From SAR202 cluster bacterium (GTDB taxonomy: Bacteria; Chloroflexota; Dehalococcoidia; Lucifugimonadales; UBA2962), in the NCBI GenBank assembly GCA_022447925.1, contig JAKUTS010000005.1, positions 1 through 64,000 on the forward strand: a stretch of DNA of 64,000 bases, given 5' to 3'. Below, in pieces: positions 1 through 9,118 of the stretch; positions within the stretch are counted from its first letter, which is position 1, and each line of letters opens with the position of its first letter. The notes beneath the pieces were generated by a model that made no database searches, was not told where the DNA came from, and was given only the letters and a program-made list of their open reading frames with translations. The position numbers were made by a program, and so were the translations under genes.

Positions 1-1
1 G

Positions 2-1561
2 GAAGACTATCCAATTTTGAAGTATATATTAGCTACTCAAGAGGGCGTTGCGATGGGAGCAGCTGATACTTATGCTCGTGCAACGGGTAAGCCGGCATTT
101 ATCAATCTTCATATCGAGACTGGGCTAGCTAACGGAATAAGTCTTTTGCACAATGCAGCAGCTGGAGGTACCCCATTAGTTCTTACAGCGGGGAACAAGG
201 ATATGCGAAAACTAGTGGAAGGACGTACCCCTTTAGCTGAGATGGTCAAGTTGTTTACTAAATGGAGTGTTGAATTAACACACCCAGAACAAATACCTGG
301 GGCAATTCGCAAAGCTTTCAATGAAGCTAGGACTCCGCCAACCGGCCCAACATTTATAGCATTTTCGGCAAATTCGCTTGATGAAGAGGCGGATATTGAG
401 ATAGTTTCAAATCGTGAAGGATTCTTTAGGCTTCCTCCTGACAAAGACGCTGTAGAAGCCGCATCAAACATTTTGTTGGAAAGCAAAAACCCAATAATGT
501 TAGTTGGAGATAGGGTGGCTCAATCGATTGCTACCAACGAGGCGGTGCAGTTGGCAGAAAAACTGGGAGCTCCAGTTTATGCCACTTATTATTCTGAGAT
601 GAATTTTCCATCTAAGCATCCACTATTTAAGGGTTTTATGAAGTGGGGATTTCCTGAAACTAAAGAGTTGTTGAAAGATTATGACTCAGTTTTAGCTGTT
701 GGCAATGTTTTTTCAGGGTATTTCTTTTTTGCTGATGAAGGAGGAAACACGATACCTGAAAATACGAAATTAGTTCATATTGACACAGATTCAAGTGTTA
801 TAGGTAATAGTGAACCCACTGATGTGGGTATAATTTCGGATCCAAAAACTGGAATGTCAGCGCTTTTAAAATCATTGAATAACAAATCTTCTGGATCATA
901 CCAAGAAGATTCTAAAGGCCGTATTGAGAAGATATCTTCTGCCATCGCCACAGACAGAGAATTTGCGGTAAATAGTTCCAAGCAAAGCTGGGATCAAATA
1001 CCAATGCCTGCTTCAAGAATGATGCATGAGATAGCTAATTGCATTCCTGAGAATACGGTTATAGTTGACGATTCGGTGACAACTCGGGGAGCCGTCTTCG
1101 AAAATATTGAATTTAATCAGCCCGGACAAATATTTGGTGAGAGAGGTGGAGCAATAGGATGGGGATTAGGAGCAGGCATCGGAGCTAAGCTGGCTAATCC
1201 TGATCGTCCAGTTGTTGCCATTGTTGGAGATGGTTCTGCAATGATGACTGTGCAGGCTTTTTATACTGCCGCAATAGAAGATATTCCGATTATATATATT
1301 ATTTGTAATAATCAAAGTTACCGAGTACTCAAAGTTAACATGGATATATACAAAGACCTTGTTTTAGGTGGCACTCAAAACCAGAGTAAATACTTAGCTA
1401 TGGACTTTCCTAAAGCATTAGATATGGCCGGTTTAGCTGAGGCTATGGGTGTGCGCGGTGTGCGTATAACAGATCCGTTAGCCATTGGACCTGAGTTAAC
1501 GAAAGCAATCCAATCACAAAAACCTACCGTTCTAGACATTTCTATCGACGGCTCTCTTTAA
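2..1561 (+). CDS. Thiamine diphosphate-dependent enzyme, benzoylformate decarboxylase/acetolactate synthase-like (5' end outside window)
   Basis: The reading frame is open back to base 2, so the true start lies before the window. The first possible start inside (TTG at 17) is internal, because the conserved cofactor-activating Glu of the family (ATQEG motif) comes only a few residues after it. A central domain follows, then the C-terminal diphosphate-binding domain with GDG at about residues 404-406 (counted from the TTG), ending in NN. Family knowledge: such enzymes decarboxylate or ligate 2-oxoacids using ThDP and Mg2+. The substrate cannot be read from sequence; the organisation fits benzoylformate decarboxylase-like or acetolactate synthase-like enzymes. 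It lies 11 bases before the tag gene on the same strand. Family confidence is high, substrate confidence low. Confidence 0.85.
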   Translation, partial: EDYPILKYILATQEGVAMGAADTYARATGKPAFINLHIETGLANGISLLHNAAAGGTPLVLTAGNKDMRKLVEGRTPLAEMVKLFTKWSVELTHPEQIPGAIRKAFNEARTPPTGPTFIAFSANSLDEEADIEIVSNREGFFRLPPDKDAVEAASNILLESKNPIMLVGDRVAQSIATNEAVQLAEKLGAPVYATYYSEMNFPSKHPLFKGFMKWGFPETKELLKDYDSVLAVGNVFSGYFFFADEGGNTIPENTKLVHIDTDSSVIGNSEPTDVGIISDPKTGMSALLKSLNNKSSGSYQEDSKGRIEKISSAIATDREFAVNSSKQSWDQIPMPASRMMHEIANCIPENTVIVDDSVTTRGAVFENIEFNQPGQIFGERGGAIGWGLGAGIGAKLANPDRPVVAIVGDGSAMMTVQAFYTAAIEDIPIIYIICNNQSYRVLKVNMDIYKDLVLGGTQNQSKYLAMDFPKALDMAGLAEAMGVRGVRITDPLAIGPELTKAIQSQKPTVLDISIDGSL

Positions 1562-1572
1562 AATACCTTTAA

Positions 1573-2190
1573 ATGCCAGATCATCAGGATTATATTTACT
1601 CTGACGATAAGAAGCTAAAACGATGTGATGAAAACTCATATGACCAGATGCAGTTAGAATATCATGATAAATATTGGGGAACACCTTCAAAAAATGTACG
1701 ACGCCTCTTTGAGTTTTTATCCCTCAGCGGTATGCAAGCCGGTTTAAATTGGTGGATGGTCTGGAAAAAGAGGGATTCATTTAAATTTGCTTTTGATGAT
1801 TTCGAAATCAAAAGAGTTGCTAATTATTCACAAGATAAAATTTTGGAATTACTTCAAAATAAGTTATTAATCCGAAACAAAGCCAAGATTAATTCCATCG
1901 TAAATAACGCACAGAGAATATTATTGCTTGAAGACGAATATGCAGGGTTCGATGAATATTTATGGCAGTTTGTCGATAACGCCCAAAAAGTAAATTTCTG
2001 GCACCAAAATGACATAGTGCCAGCAGTGCTTGATCCAGCAGAAGAAATTTCTAGAGACATGATACAAAGAGGGTTTAAATTTTGTGGTCCGACGATCATA
2101 TATGCATATATACAATCAGTGGGATTGGTAAACGATCATAGAATAGGATGTTTCAAGCATGGCAATCTAAAATTTGATTTGAGTCGTTAA
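1573..2190 (+). CDS. tag: DNA-3-methyladenine glycosylase I
   Basis: A 205-residue protein of the Tag family, which removes 3-methyladenine from DNA in base-excision repair. It has the family blocks YHDKYWG near residues 30-36, MQAGLNWW (usually QAGLSW), the GFKFCGPTI block and the VNDH..GC end. The zinc ligands of the family can be placed: Cys18 and His31 at the N-terminus, and the His and Cys of the C-terminal DHRIGC motif. The N-terminus is about 14 residues longer than in E. coli Tag. No clear ribosome-binding site precedes the ATG, which is only 12 bases after the preceding stop; translational coupling is possible, and a TAAAAT box at 1559-1564 would allow a leaderless transcript. Confidence 0.92.
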   Translation: MPDHQDYIYSDDKKLKRCDENSYDQMQLEYHDKYWGTPSKNVRRLFEFLSLSGMQAGLNWWMVWKKRDSFKFAFDDFEIKRVANYSQDKILELLQNKLLIRNKAKINSIVNNAQRILLLEDEYAGFDEYLWQFVDNAQKVNFWHQNDIVPAVLDPAEEISRDMIQRGFKFCGPTIIYAYIQSVGLVNDHRIGCFKHGNLKFDLSR

Positions 2191-2210
2191 TTAGACAAAA
2201 CCACTCATTT

Positions 2211-3140
2211 TTATGACAGTTTAGAGTTTATGAAATCTGGGTACCCTGAAATGAAATCAAGACTTGCTACCTCTTTCTTGCCTTCTAGTTTTAGTTTGGA
2301 GATTATTACACCTCCTTTTGCTGTTTGAACAATGAGGTTATCTTCAAACTTTTCAACTTTACCGGGCGATTCATATATTTGATCCGATTTGTTAGTTCTG
2401 GCCTCAAGTATTTTAATAGTTTTATTTTTCCATTTTGTATATATACCAGGCCAGTTTCGGTAAGCTCGCTCCATACGAATTATGTATTCTGCTGTATCAT
2501 TCCAGTTAATTAAGCCATCTGATTTTTTCACCAATTTTGTTATTGTGGCTAGATTTTCTGTTTGTGGTTGTGGCATCACATTTCCACTGATTAAATCGGG
2601 TAAATTTTTAATCAACATTTCTGCACCTATCGTGAATAACTTTTCTGTAACTTCTTCGGCTGAGTCTGTTATATTAAATTTGAATTGTTCTTGGTCAATT
2701 ATAGGTCCGGTATCTAAGCCTTCATTGATTTGCATCAAAGTTACTCCTGTCGAGGTTTTGCCATCTAAAATCGCTGAAATTACGGGAGATGGACCTCGAT
2801 ATTCAGGCAGAAGGGAAGGATGCAAATTCCAAAATCCAAATTTTGGAATAGAAAGTAATTCTTTTGGGATTAGTTTTCCATATGCAGCTACAATAATCAG
2901 GTCAGGTTTAAGCCGAGATATCTCGTGAGATATTTTAAGGTCTTTTAGAGATGAAGGTTGATGAACATCAAACCCTATATCTTTTGCAAATAACTTCACC
3001 GCAGGCGAGTGCATTTTCTTTCCCCGCCCCGATGGTTTATCAGGCTGGGTATAAATGCCTACTAAATCGTGCTGGCTGCCAATTAAACTTTTTAGTACTG
3101 GTAAGGCAAATTTTGGAGATCCCATAAAAATTAAACGCAT
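2211..3140 (-). CDS. fmt: Methionyl-tRNA formyltransferase
   Basis: Formylates the amino group of initiator Met-tRNA using 10-formyltetrahydrofolate. The N-terminal catalytic domain begins MRLIFMGSP. The active-site Asn, His and Asp are at residues 105, 107 and 143, within NLHPSLLPEYRG and GLDTGP, matching N108, H110 and D146 of E. coli. A C-terminal OB-like domain follows (about residues 205-309). I start at the ATG ending at 3140; a GTG three codons upstream (3149) is in frame, but the family starts at MR(I/L)xFMG. The length of 309 residues is standard. The peptide deformylase gene that often accompanies fmt is not in this window. The gene converges on tag with 20 bases between stops. Confidence 0.96.
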   Translation of the reverse strand: MRLIFMGSPKFALPVLKSLIGSQHDLVGIYTQPDKPSGRGKKMHSPAVKLFAKDIGFDVHQPSSLKDLKISHEISRLKPDLIIVAAYGKLIPKELLSIPKFGFWNLHPSLLPEYRGPSPVISAILDGKTSTGVTLMQINEGLDTGPIIDQEQFKFNITDSAEEVTEKLFTIGAEMLIKNLPDLISGNVMPQPQTENLATITKLVKKSDGLINWNDTAEYIIRMERAYRNWPGIYTKWKNKTIKILEARTNKSDQIYESPGKVEKFEDNLIVQTAKGGVIISKLKLEGKKEVASLDFISGYPDFINSKLS

Positions 3141-3357
3141 ATTTAACACCGAGTTGATTAACTTTATACCAATATGTTAACCAGTTTACTTAATAATCAC
3201 ACTATTTAACGTTTAATTTTTCATAGCATCGTAAAAATCATGGCTTACTTAATTATGCTAATATGCTGAAACAAAAAGTACCAATCAGATATATGTGCAA
3301 TTAGAATTTTTAAAAATTAATAAGAATTGCAAAATTGAGTCACTGGAGAAGAATGTT

Positions 3358-4263
3358 ATGAAGAATAATAGAGTAGCTTACGTAAATGGCGAAATAGTTC
3401 CCGAAGTAGAAGCTAAAGTTTCTTATAATGATGTGGGATTTCTCTATGGAGATGCGGTTTTTGACACAACAAGAACTTTTGGGGGAAAGATATTTAGACT
3501 TCAGCAACATCTGGATCGGTTCTTCCAGTCGTTAAAATACATGCGAATTGATCCATTGATGACTCAAGACGAAATGAGTGACATTACAATGGAGGTTTTG
3601 GAGCGGAATTTGCCGTTATTAGGTGACAATGATGATTATTGGGTATCTCAAAGAGTCAGCAGGGGGGTCAGGCAAGACCTAGGCGGCCTTTCTAATCCGA
3701 CGGTTGTGATCGAAACCTTTCCATTACCTTTAAAGCAACGAGCATCACTTTACAAAGATGGTTTGCAGCTTGTAACTCCTTCTGTAAGACGTACGCCGCC
3801 TGTGTCTCAAAGCCCTCGAGCTAAAGTTCATAACTATATAAATATTGTACAAGCTGACCTGGAAGTTAAATCCCAGAACCCTAATGCTTCAGCATTAATG
3901 CTGGATATTAACGGTAATTTGTGTGAGGGTATGGGAGCCAACCTTTTTCTGGTTAAGGATGGAGAGATATTTACTCCTCATGAGCAATATATTTTGGCCG
4001 GAATTAGCCGCCAAGTCACAATTGATTTGGCGAATGAATTAGGTATAAACGTCAAAGAAAAAAACCTCGATCTATATGACGCTTACACCGCAGACGAAAT
4101 TTTTGTGACTTCTACAAGTTATTGTATATGTCCAGTGGCGTCTGTTAATGGCTCAAAGCCTGATAACCAAGATGTACCTGGGACTGTAACCAAACGTTTA
4201 ATGGATGCATATTCGGGAATGGTAGGTATTGATATTGTTGGCCAATACGTTGCGCATTTATGA
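3358..4263 (+). CDS. Class IV PLP-dependent aminotransferase (branched-chain/D-amino-acid type fold)
   Basis: A 301-residue fold-type IV transaminase. Family landmarks are the N-terminal YVNGE strand, the YGDAVFDTTR block and the PLP-binding lysine, Lys156, in AKVHNYIN. I chose ATG 3358 because GGAG at 3345-3348 lies 9 bases before it and the family start falls there; a GTG at 3295 would add 21 unrelated residues without a ribosome-binding site. The family includes branched-chain aminotransferases, D-amino acid transaminases, aminodeoxychorismate lyase and R-selective amine transaminases; sequence alone does not decide. A clear paralog lies at 18528. It sits 53 bases before another aminotransferase, so both may be one unit. 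Confidence 0.88.
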   Translation: MKNNRVAYVNGEIVPEVEAKVSYNDVGFLYGDAVFDTTRTFGGKIFRLQQHLDRFFQSLKYMRIDPLMTQDEMSDITMEVLERNLPLLGDNDDYWVSQRVSRGVRQDLGGLSNPTVVIETFPLPLKQRASLYKDGLQLVTPSVRRTPPVSQSPRAKVHNYINIVQADLEVKSQNPNASALMLDINGNLCEGMGANLFLVKDGEIFTPHEQYILAGISRQVTIDLANELGINVKEKNLDLYDAYTADEIFVTSTSYCICPVASVNGSKPDNQDVPGTVTKRLMDAYSGMVGIDIVGQYVAHL

Positions 4264-4316
4264 GTTTCCATAACGATTATCTAAAGATAGTCTGTTGAAG
4301 ATCAGAGATTTATTTT

Positions 4317-5480
4317 ATGAATGATTTATTCCCCAAAATCATGCTTTCTCGGAGTGACGGGATTATTGATCTTGCCTGGGGTCATCCTTCCGACAATTTA
4401 CATCCGTTGGATGCACTCAAGCCTGCTATTGATGCAATCTTTGTGAACAAGGAAATTTCAGCACTCCAATATAGTGGATACCAAGGATACGGGCCCCTGA
4501 TTGGATCACTAAGTCAATATCTCTCTGAGGATAAATCGTATACCAGAATAATTAAACCAGAGGAGTTGTATATTGGATATGGAGCATCTCATGGCCTGGA
4601 TCTAGCCTGTACGCTATTTACTGGAGAAGGAAATACTGTATTAGTTGAAGAACCTAGTTATTATCTGGTCCGACAGATTTTAATTGATCACAGATTAAAT
4701 ATAGTTGGAGTTCCAACAGATTCTGAAGGAATGAAAATTGAAAACCTTGAACAAATAATCGACTCATACAAAGGCAATGTTAAGCTTTTGTATCTTATCC
4801 CATCATTTCATAATCCTATGGGAAGTGTAATGTCGCTGGAAAGGCGTGAGAAGATCATAGACTTGGCGGATAAACATGACATCTTAATTGCTGCTGATGA
4901 AGCTTATCATTTACTTTATTACGGTGATCCTCCTCCTCCGACAATGGCTACATTGGATGATTCGAGAAAAGGATGTGTAGTTTCACTTGGGTCATTTTCA
5001 AAGATACTTGCTCCGGGCATAAAGCTAGGATGGATTCAGGCAAACCCAGATATAGTGGATAAGTTTACTAATTCAGGCTCTAATTTTAGCGGAGGAAATA
5101 ATAATTTTGCGGGTGCTATTGTTGACATCGCTATTCGTAAAGGAATTTTAGCTAAGCATGTTAATCACTTGAAGAATACTTATAAATCCAGAATGGAAAT
5201 TATGTCATCGGCGCTGAAAACCCGCATACCCGAAGCTGAATTTCTTATGCCGCAAGGAGGATACTATTTTTGGATTAAGTTTCCGGAAGAAATAGACGCA
5301 AACGTCCTAGAAAAGTTGGCGTTTAATCAAGGCGTAACTTTAAGGCCCGGGGTAGCATTTTCTGGTCAAAACCTATTTTCGAATTGTATTCGGCTGTGTT
5401 TTGCTCTCTCTGATATTGAGGATATTACTGAAGGTATTAATAGACTTGGTCAAGCTTATGACAAATATATTAGCGGCTGA
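4317..5480 (+). CDS. PLP-dependent aminotransferase, class I/II (2-aminoadipate aminotransferase/MocR-like catalytic domain)
   Basis: A 387-residue fold-type I aminotransferase. Visible features are the substrate-entry segment YSGYQGYGPL (residues 52-61), the PSFHNPMG block (162-169), AADEAYHLLYY carrying the cofactor Asp (192-202) and the Schiff-base lysine Lys229 in GSFSKILAPGIKLGW. This arrangement matches the LysN/2-aminoadipate aminotransferase group and the catalytic half of MocR regulators. There is no N-terminal GntR winged helix, so this is an enzyme rather than a regulator. Such enzymes are often broad for aromatic, branched or 2-aminoadipate substrates. It ends 4 bases before the convergent DUF1330 gene. 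Confidence 0.88.
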   Translation: MNDLFPKIMLSRSDGIIDLAWGHPSDNLHPLDALKPAIDAIFVNKEISALQYSGYQGYGPLIGSLSQYLSEDKSYTRIIKPEELYIGYGASHGLDLACTLFTGEGNTVLVEEPSYYLVRQILIDHRLNIVGVPTDSEGMKIENLEQIIDSYKGNVKLLYLIPSFHNPMGSVMSLERREKIIDLADKHDILIAADEAYHLLYYGDPPPPTMATLDDSRKGCVVSLGSFSKILAPGIKLGWIQANPDIVDKFTNSGSNFSGGNNNFAGAIVDIAIRKGILAKHVNHLKNTYKSRMEIMSSALKTRIPEAEFLMPQGGYYFWIKFPEEIDANVLEKLAFNQGVTLRPGVAFSGQNLFSNCIRLCFALSDIEDITEGINRLGQAYDKYISG

Positions 5481-5484
5481 TATA

Positions 5485-5808
5485 TCAAACACCATCCACA
5501 AATATAATCTTTGAATCTGCGTATTCATGCCTTATTTTTTTCCAAGGTGCATATTCGGATCCATTATAAAAGTCCATTGCAGCCTTGCGATTGGGAAATT
5601 CAATTACAACGACACGTTGTGGTTTCCAGCTGCCTTCATGTATGGTGATATCCCCTCCCCTGACCAAGTATTTAGCGCCAAATTTCGCTGATATCTTAGG
5701 CACCTCTGTTAGGTATTCTTTGTATTTTTCTGGTTCGTTAACATTAACTTCTCCTATCATGTAAGTTGACAAGCTTTTATCTCCTTTAGGGTAATGATAT
5801 TTCGACAT
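5485..5808 (-). CDS. DUF1330 family protein
   Basis: A 107-residue protein with the DUF1330 pattern: a single alpha/beta ferredoxin-like (dimeric barrel type) domain in which an opening strand (YMIGEVNV) is followed by helices and the block VVVIEFPNRKAAMDFYNG ending in an SEYAPWKK-like segment. The family has no established reaction. I start at the ATG ending at 5808; a longer reading from 5859 would run into the divergent dehydrogenase gene. It is divergent from the E1 alpha gene, with only 15 bases between the two start codons, so both promoters are packed into very little DNA. Confidence 0.82.
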   Translation of the reverse strand: MSKYHYPKGDKSLSTYMIGEVNVNEPEKYKEYLTEVPKISAKFGAKYLVRGGDITIHEGSWKPQRVVVIEFPNRKAAMDFYNGSEYAPWKKIRHEYADSKIIFVDGV

Positions 5809-5816
5809 TGTATAAT
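5809..5816 (+). promoter_or_regulatory. -10 box giving a predicted leaderless transcript for the E1 alpha gene
   Basis: A perfect TATAAT at 5811-5816, preceded by TG at 5809-5810, lies in the 15-base space between two divergent start codons. A transcript starting about 7 bases after it would begin at or just before the ATG at 5824. No Shine-Dalgarno sequence precedes that ATG. No convincing -35 box is visible. The start site is inferred. Confidence 0.45.
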
Positions 5817-5823
5817 CCAACTC

Positions 5824-6831
5824 ATGTCTAAACAAAAGACTGAAAATGGTGGAGGCCAAGAATCGAATTCTTCTGATCTATTGCTTGATATCTACAAAAC
5901 TATGGTTCAAAGCAGATTATTGGATCAAAGAGTCTGGCAGCTAAACCGGCAAGGGCGTGCCGCATTGGTAGCTTCTTCGCAAGGACATGAGGCTTTGCAA
6001 GTGGCTTCAGTTTATGCTTTGCGAAAAGGGAAAGACCTTTTTTACACTTATTACCGAGATCTTGCGGTGATGGTTGCATTGGGAGTGACTCCAAGAGAGA
6101 TAATGCTTGGTTATATGGCAAAATCGGGGGAGCCAATGAGTGGGTCAAGGCAATTTCCTACACAGGGCGCTATGCCTGATTTAGGTTTAGTTAATCTATC
6201 TAATGTTGTTGCCACGCAGTTACCGCAAGCAGTAGGTGCCGCTTTAGCTTGTGTTCAACAACAATCTGATTCGGTTGTAGCAGTATATTTTGGTGATGGA
6301 GCTTCTTCTACAGGCGATTGTCACGAGGCAATGAATTTCGCTTCCGTCCATAAATTACCTGTATTATTTATATGCGAAAATAACGGCTATGCTATTTCTG
6401 TTCCTTTAGAAAAACAGATGGCAGTTAAAAATGTATCTATTCGAGCAAATAGTTATAACATGCCTGGCTTTACGGTAGACGGTACCAGTGTAACCGAGGT
6501 ATTTAAAATTGTTTCTGATGCAGCCAAACGTGCTCGTCAAGGGGAAGGACCAACTTTAATTGAAGGTATAGTAGAGCGATACTTACCTCATACTGGTGAT
6601 GATGATGACAAGAGGTATAGGTCTGAGGATGAGCTAGCGAAAGCAAAAGAAAAAGATCCAGTGCAAATGTTGAGGCTATTATTAAAAGAAGAAAGTGTTT
6701 TGACTGATGCAATTGATCTTGAAATTAATGAACTCGCAAAAACAAGCATAGATGACGCAACTGAGTATGGCGAATCAGCATCATATCCAGATCCTGACGG
6801 ATTTTATGATCATGTGTATTCACAATCGTAG
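5824..6831 (+). CDS. 2-oxoacid dehydrogenase E1 component, alpha subunit (branched-chain or pyruvate type)
   Basis: A 335-residue thiamine diphosphate protein, one half of the alpha2beta2 E1 that decarboxylates a 2-oxoacid and acylates the lipoyl group of E2. The ThDP/Mg motif runs from GDGASSTGD near residue 157 to ENN near 186. The HTGDDDDKRYR segment near residue 260 corresponds to the phosphorylation-loop region of branched-chain E1 alpha proteins. The start is the ATG at 5824; an earlier TTG at 5794 lies inside the divergent gene. It is first of E1alpha-E1beta-E2, with lipB next. Overall resemblance is closer to branched-chain 2-oxoacid dehydrogenase than to pyruvate dehydrogenase, but I cannot settle substrate by eye. 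The E3 gene is not in the window. Confidence 0.92.
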   Translation: MSKQKTENGGGQESNSSDLLLDIYKTMVQSRLLDQRVWQLNRQGRAALVASSQGHEALQVASVYALRKGKDLFYTYYRDLAVMVALGVTPREIMLGYMAKSGEPMSGSRQFPTQGAMPDLGLVNLSNVVATQLPQAVGAALACVQQQSDSVVAVYFGDGASSTGDCHEAMNFASVHKLPVLFICENNGYAISVPLEKQMAVKNVSIRANSYNMPGFTVDGTSVTEVFKIVSDAAKRARQGEGPTLIEGIVERYLPHTGDDDDKRYRSEDELAKAKEKDPVQMLRLLLKEESVLTDAIDLEINELAKTSIDDATEYGESASYPDPDGFYDHVYSQS

Positions 6832-6850
6832 CAAGTCGTAGGATTTTCTA

Positions 6851-7834
6851 ATGCAAGAAATTAATCTAATCGAAGCTGTTCGCCAAGCCATGTATGAAGA
6901 AATGGATAGAGATCAGAGTGTCTTTATTTTGGGAGAGGATATAGGAGTTAGAGGGGGAGTTTTTTTAGCAACGGATGGATTTCTAGAGGCTTTCGGAGCG
7001 AATCGCGTGATAGACACACCGATTTCTGAATCTGCAATTGCAGGAGTAGCTTTAGGTGCGGCCACGCAAGGGATGCGACCTATAGCTGAGATTGAGTTCG
7101 CAGATTTTATTTGGCCAGTTTTCAACCAGATTATAGGTGAAGCGGCAAGGCTTAGGTACGGCACAGAAGGAAAATTACAAGCACCATTAGTTTTAAGAGC
7201 GCCTTACGGTGGAGGTATTAGGGGAGGCTTATATCATTCACAAAGCCCCGAAGCATATTTTGCGCATACGCCAGGTTTAAAAGTTGTAGCCCCTTCAACT
7301 CCATTTGATGCAAAAGGGCTGTTAAAGGCTGCAATTAGGGATAATGACCCGGTAATTTTTTTAGAACATAAAAAAACATACCGTCTGGTAAAAGGTAATA
7401 TTCCTGAAGAAGAATATACTCTGCCCATTGGTAAAGCTGATGTAAAAATAGAGGGTAAGGATATAAGCTTGATTACCTACGGCCTGATGTTACATCATTG
7501 CGTTGAAGCATCTAGAAGCTTAAAACAGGAGAACATTGAAGTTGAAGTAATCGACCTCCGGACTTTAAGGCCGATTGATCAAGATACTGTCATGAGATCT
7601 GTTATGAAAACAGGTAAAGCTTTAATAGTCCATGAAGATACGTTAGCTTTAGGTATAGGGGCTGAGATATCTGCCATATTGTCAGAGCATGTTTTTGATT
7701 CACTTGATGCACCTATTAAAAGGCTCGCTGGTCCCGAGGTTCCCGCAATGCCATTTAGCCCCACTTTGGAAGATCAGTTTATGGTTAATACATCAGATAT
7801 AGTAAAAGCATTACAAGATTTAGCATCGTACTGA
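6851..7834 (+). CDS. 2-oxoacid dehydrogenase E1 component, beta subunit
   Basis: A 327-residue transketolase-like beta subunit that pairs with the product of the preceding gene. It opens with the typical EAVRQAMYEEMDRD and carries the LGEDIGVRGGVF block, the conserved E(I/A)EFADFIWP(V)FNQI segment and a C-terminal domain with VIDLRTLRPID. AGGA 6-7 bases before the ATG at 6851 is a good ribosome-binding site. The gap to E1 alpha is 19 bases and to E2 only 2 bases, so the three genes are clearly one operon. Confidence 0.94.
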   Translation: MQEINLIEAVRQAMYEEMDRDQSVFILGEDIGVRGGVFLATDGFLEAFGANRVIDTPISESAIAGVALGAATQGMRPIAEIEFADFIWPVFNQIIGEAARLRYGTEGKLQAPLVLRAPYGGGIRGGLYHSQSPEAYFAHTPGLKVVAPSTPFDAKGLLKAAIRDNDPVIFLEHKKTYRLVKGNIPEEEYTLPIGKADVKIEGKDISLITYGLMLHHCVEASRSLKQENIEVEVIDLRTLRPIDQDTVMRSVMKTGKALIVHEDTLALGIGAEISAILSEHVFDSLDAPIKRLAGPEVPAMPFSPTLEDQFMVNTSDIVKALQDLASY

Positions 7835-7836
7835 CT

Positions 7837-9108
7837 ATGGACATCGTTTTACCACAATTAGGAGAATCTATAACTGAAGCTATAATCGGGAAATGGATGG
7901 TTGCCGAAGGCGATGACATAGAAAAATATCAGTCATTAGTTGAGGTAATAACAGACAAGGTAAATATCGACATGCCATCTCCGGTTTCAGGCAGGGTAAC
8001 TAAAATTGTCGCAAATGAAGGTGAAACAGTTTTAGTTGGATCAGTTATTGCCTCAATCGAAACTTCTGATCAAGTGGATAATGAAACTCGTGACATTTCA
8101 GAAGTGGATACGATTGGAGGCTTTGTTTCTGATATGACGCCCGTAGGCCCAACTGGAGCCGCTAATGTCCCTCAAAATGTTTTGCAAGAAAATGTCCATA
8201 ACAAATCAGAACCTAAATTTTCACCTGCTGTAAAAAAACTAATAGAGAAACACAATATAGATGTATCCGTAGTGGAAGGTACTGGAAAATCTGGCCGAAT
8301 CACCAGGAAAGATTTAGAAGCTTTTATAAATGCACACAGGAATATTTCCGATAATTCCGTTGGCCTTGGAAGTGTTCGACAATCAATGAGTCCAATTAGA
8401 AAACTGATTGCAAATAATATGGTGCAAAGTGCTAAAGAGATACCTGATGCATGGTTAAGTATTCAAGCTGATGTAACAAATCTTGTTACTTTAAGGGAAA
8501 AGAAAAAGAAACAGTTTCTTGAGACCAATGGATTTCCGATAACCTTTTTAGCTTTTGCTGTACTGTCAGCTGCGAAAGGAATCAACGAGTACCCGATTGT
8601 TAATTCATCTATCGACAAAGATGAAATTATTGAACATACTGAACTAAATATGGGAGTAGCAGTTGCTAGCTCATCTGGTCTTATGGTTCCAGTTATTAAA
8701 AATGTTTACGGTATGTCTGTTAAGTCTATAGCTGCTGAAATTTACCGATTAGTTAGTGCAGTGAATTCGGGCGATCTATCGCACTCAGAGGTGATATCTG
8801 GAACATTTACTATAAATAATACTGGAGCTTTAGGATCGAATTTGTCAAAACCAATTATTGTTCCTGGGCAAGCAGCGATTTTGACGACTGAGAAAATTTT
8901 CAAGATGCCTATGGTAGTGCCATTGGATTCCAGCAGAACAGGCCTACAGTTATTGGTCAATCAGGAGGAGGCGATTGAAATAAGATCTATAATGAATTTA
9001 TCACTAAGCTTTGATCATAGAATCATGGATGGTGCAGACGCATCTAGCTTTTTAAACAGCGTAAAAAAGTCCATGGAATCTTTTGATGAAGATACTACTT
9101 TAGAATAA
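7837..9108 (+). CDS. Dihydrolipoamide acyltransferase (E2) of a 2-oxoacid dehydrogenase complex
   Basis: A 423-residue E2 core protein. Domains in order: one lipoyl domain (residues 1-75, lipoylated Lys41 in TDKVN), a linker, a peripheral subunit-binding domain (about 128-163, starting FSPAVKKL) and a catalytic CAT-like domain (about 185-420) with the active-site HxxxDG at His394 and Asp398. It transfers the acyl group from lipoyl-lysine to CoA. It starts 2 bases after E1 beta. The single lipoyl domain and the DKVNIDMPSP signature fit branched-chain or 2-oxoglutarate-type E2 better than the classic pyruvate type. The lipoyl-attachment gene lipB follows directly. Confidence 0.94.
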   Translation: MDIVLPQLGESITEAIIGKWMVAEGDDIEKYQSLVEVITDKVNIDMPSPVSGRVTKIVANEGETVLVGSVIASIETSDQVDNETRDISEVDTIGGFVSDMTPVGPTGAANVPQNVLQENVHNKSEPKFSPAVKKLIEKHNIDVSVVEGTGKSGRITRKDLEAFINAHRNISDNSVGLGSVRQSMSPIRKLIANNMVQSAKEIPDAWLSIQADVTNLVTLREKKKKQFLETNGFPITFLAFAVLSAAKGINEYPIVNSSIDKDEIIEHTELNMGVAVASSSGLMVPVIKNVYGMSVKSIAAEIYRLVSAVNSGDLSHSEVISGTFTINNTGALGSNLSKPIIVPGQAAILTTEKIFKMPMVVPLDSSRTGLQLLVNQEEAIEIRSIMNLSLSFDHRIMDGADASSFLNSVKKSMESFDEDTTLE

Positions 9109-9118
9109 AAATTTTAAA

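Noticed and set aside
2482-2928. A 148-codon frame antisense to fmt
   Set aside because: It is a shadow of the well-supported fmt gene; residue pattern has no family resemblance and no start signal.
3890-3903. A 14-base palindrome in the aminotransferase gene
   Set aside because: Short palindromes of this size are expected several times by chance in 64 kb.
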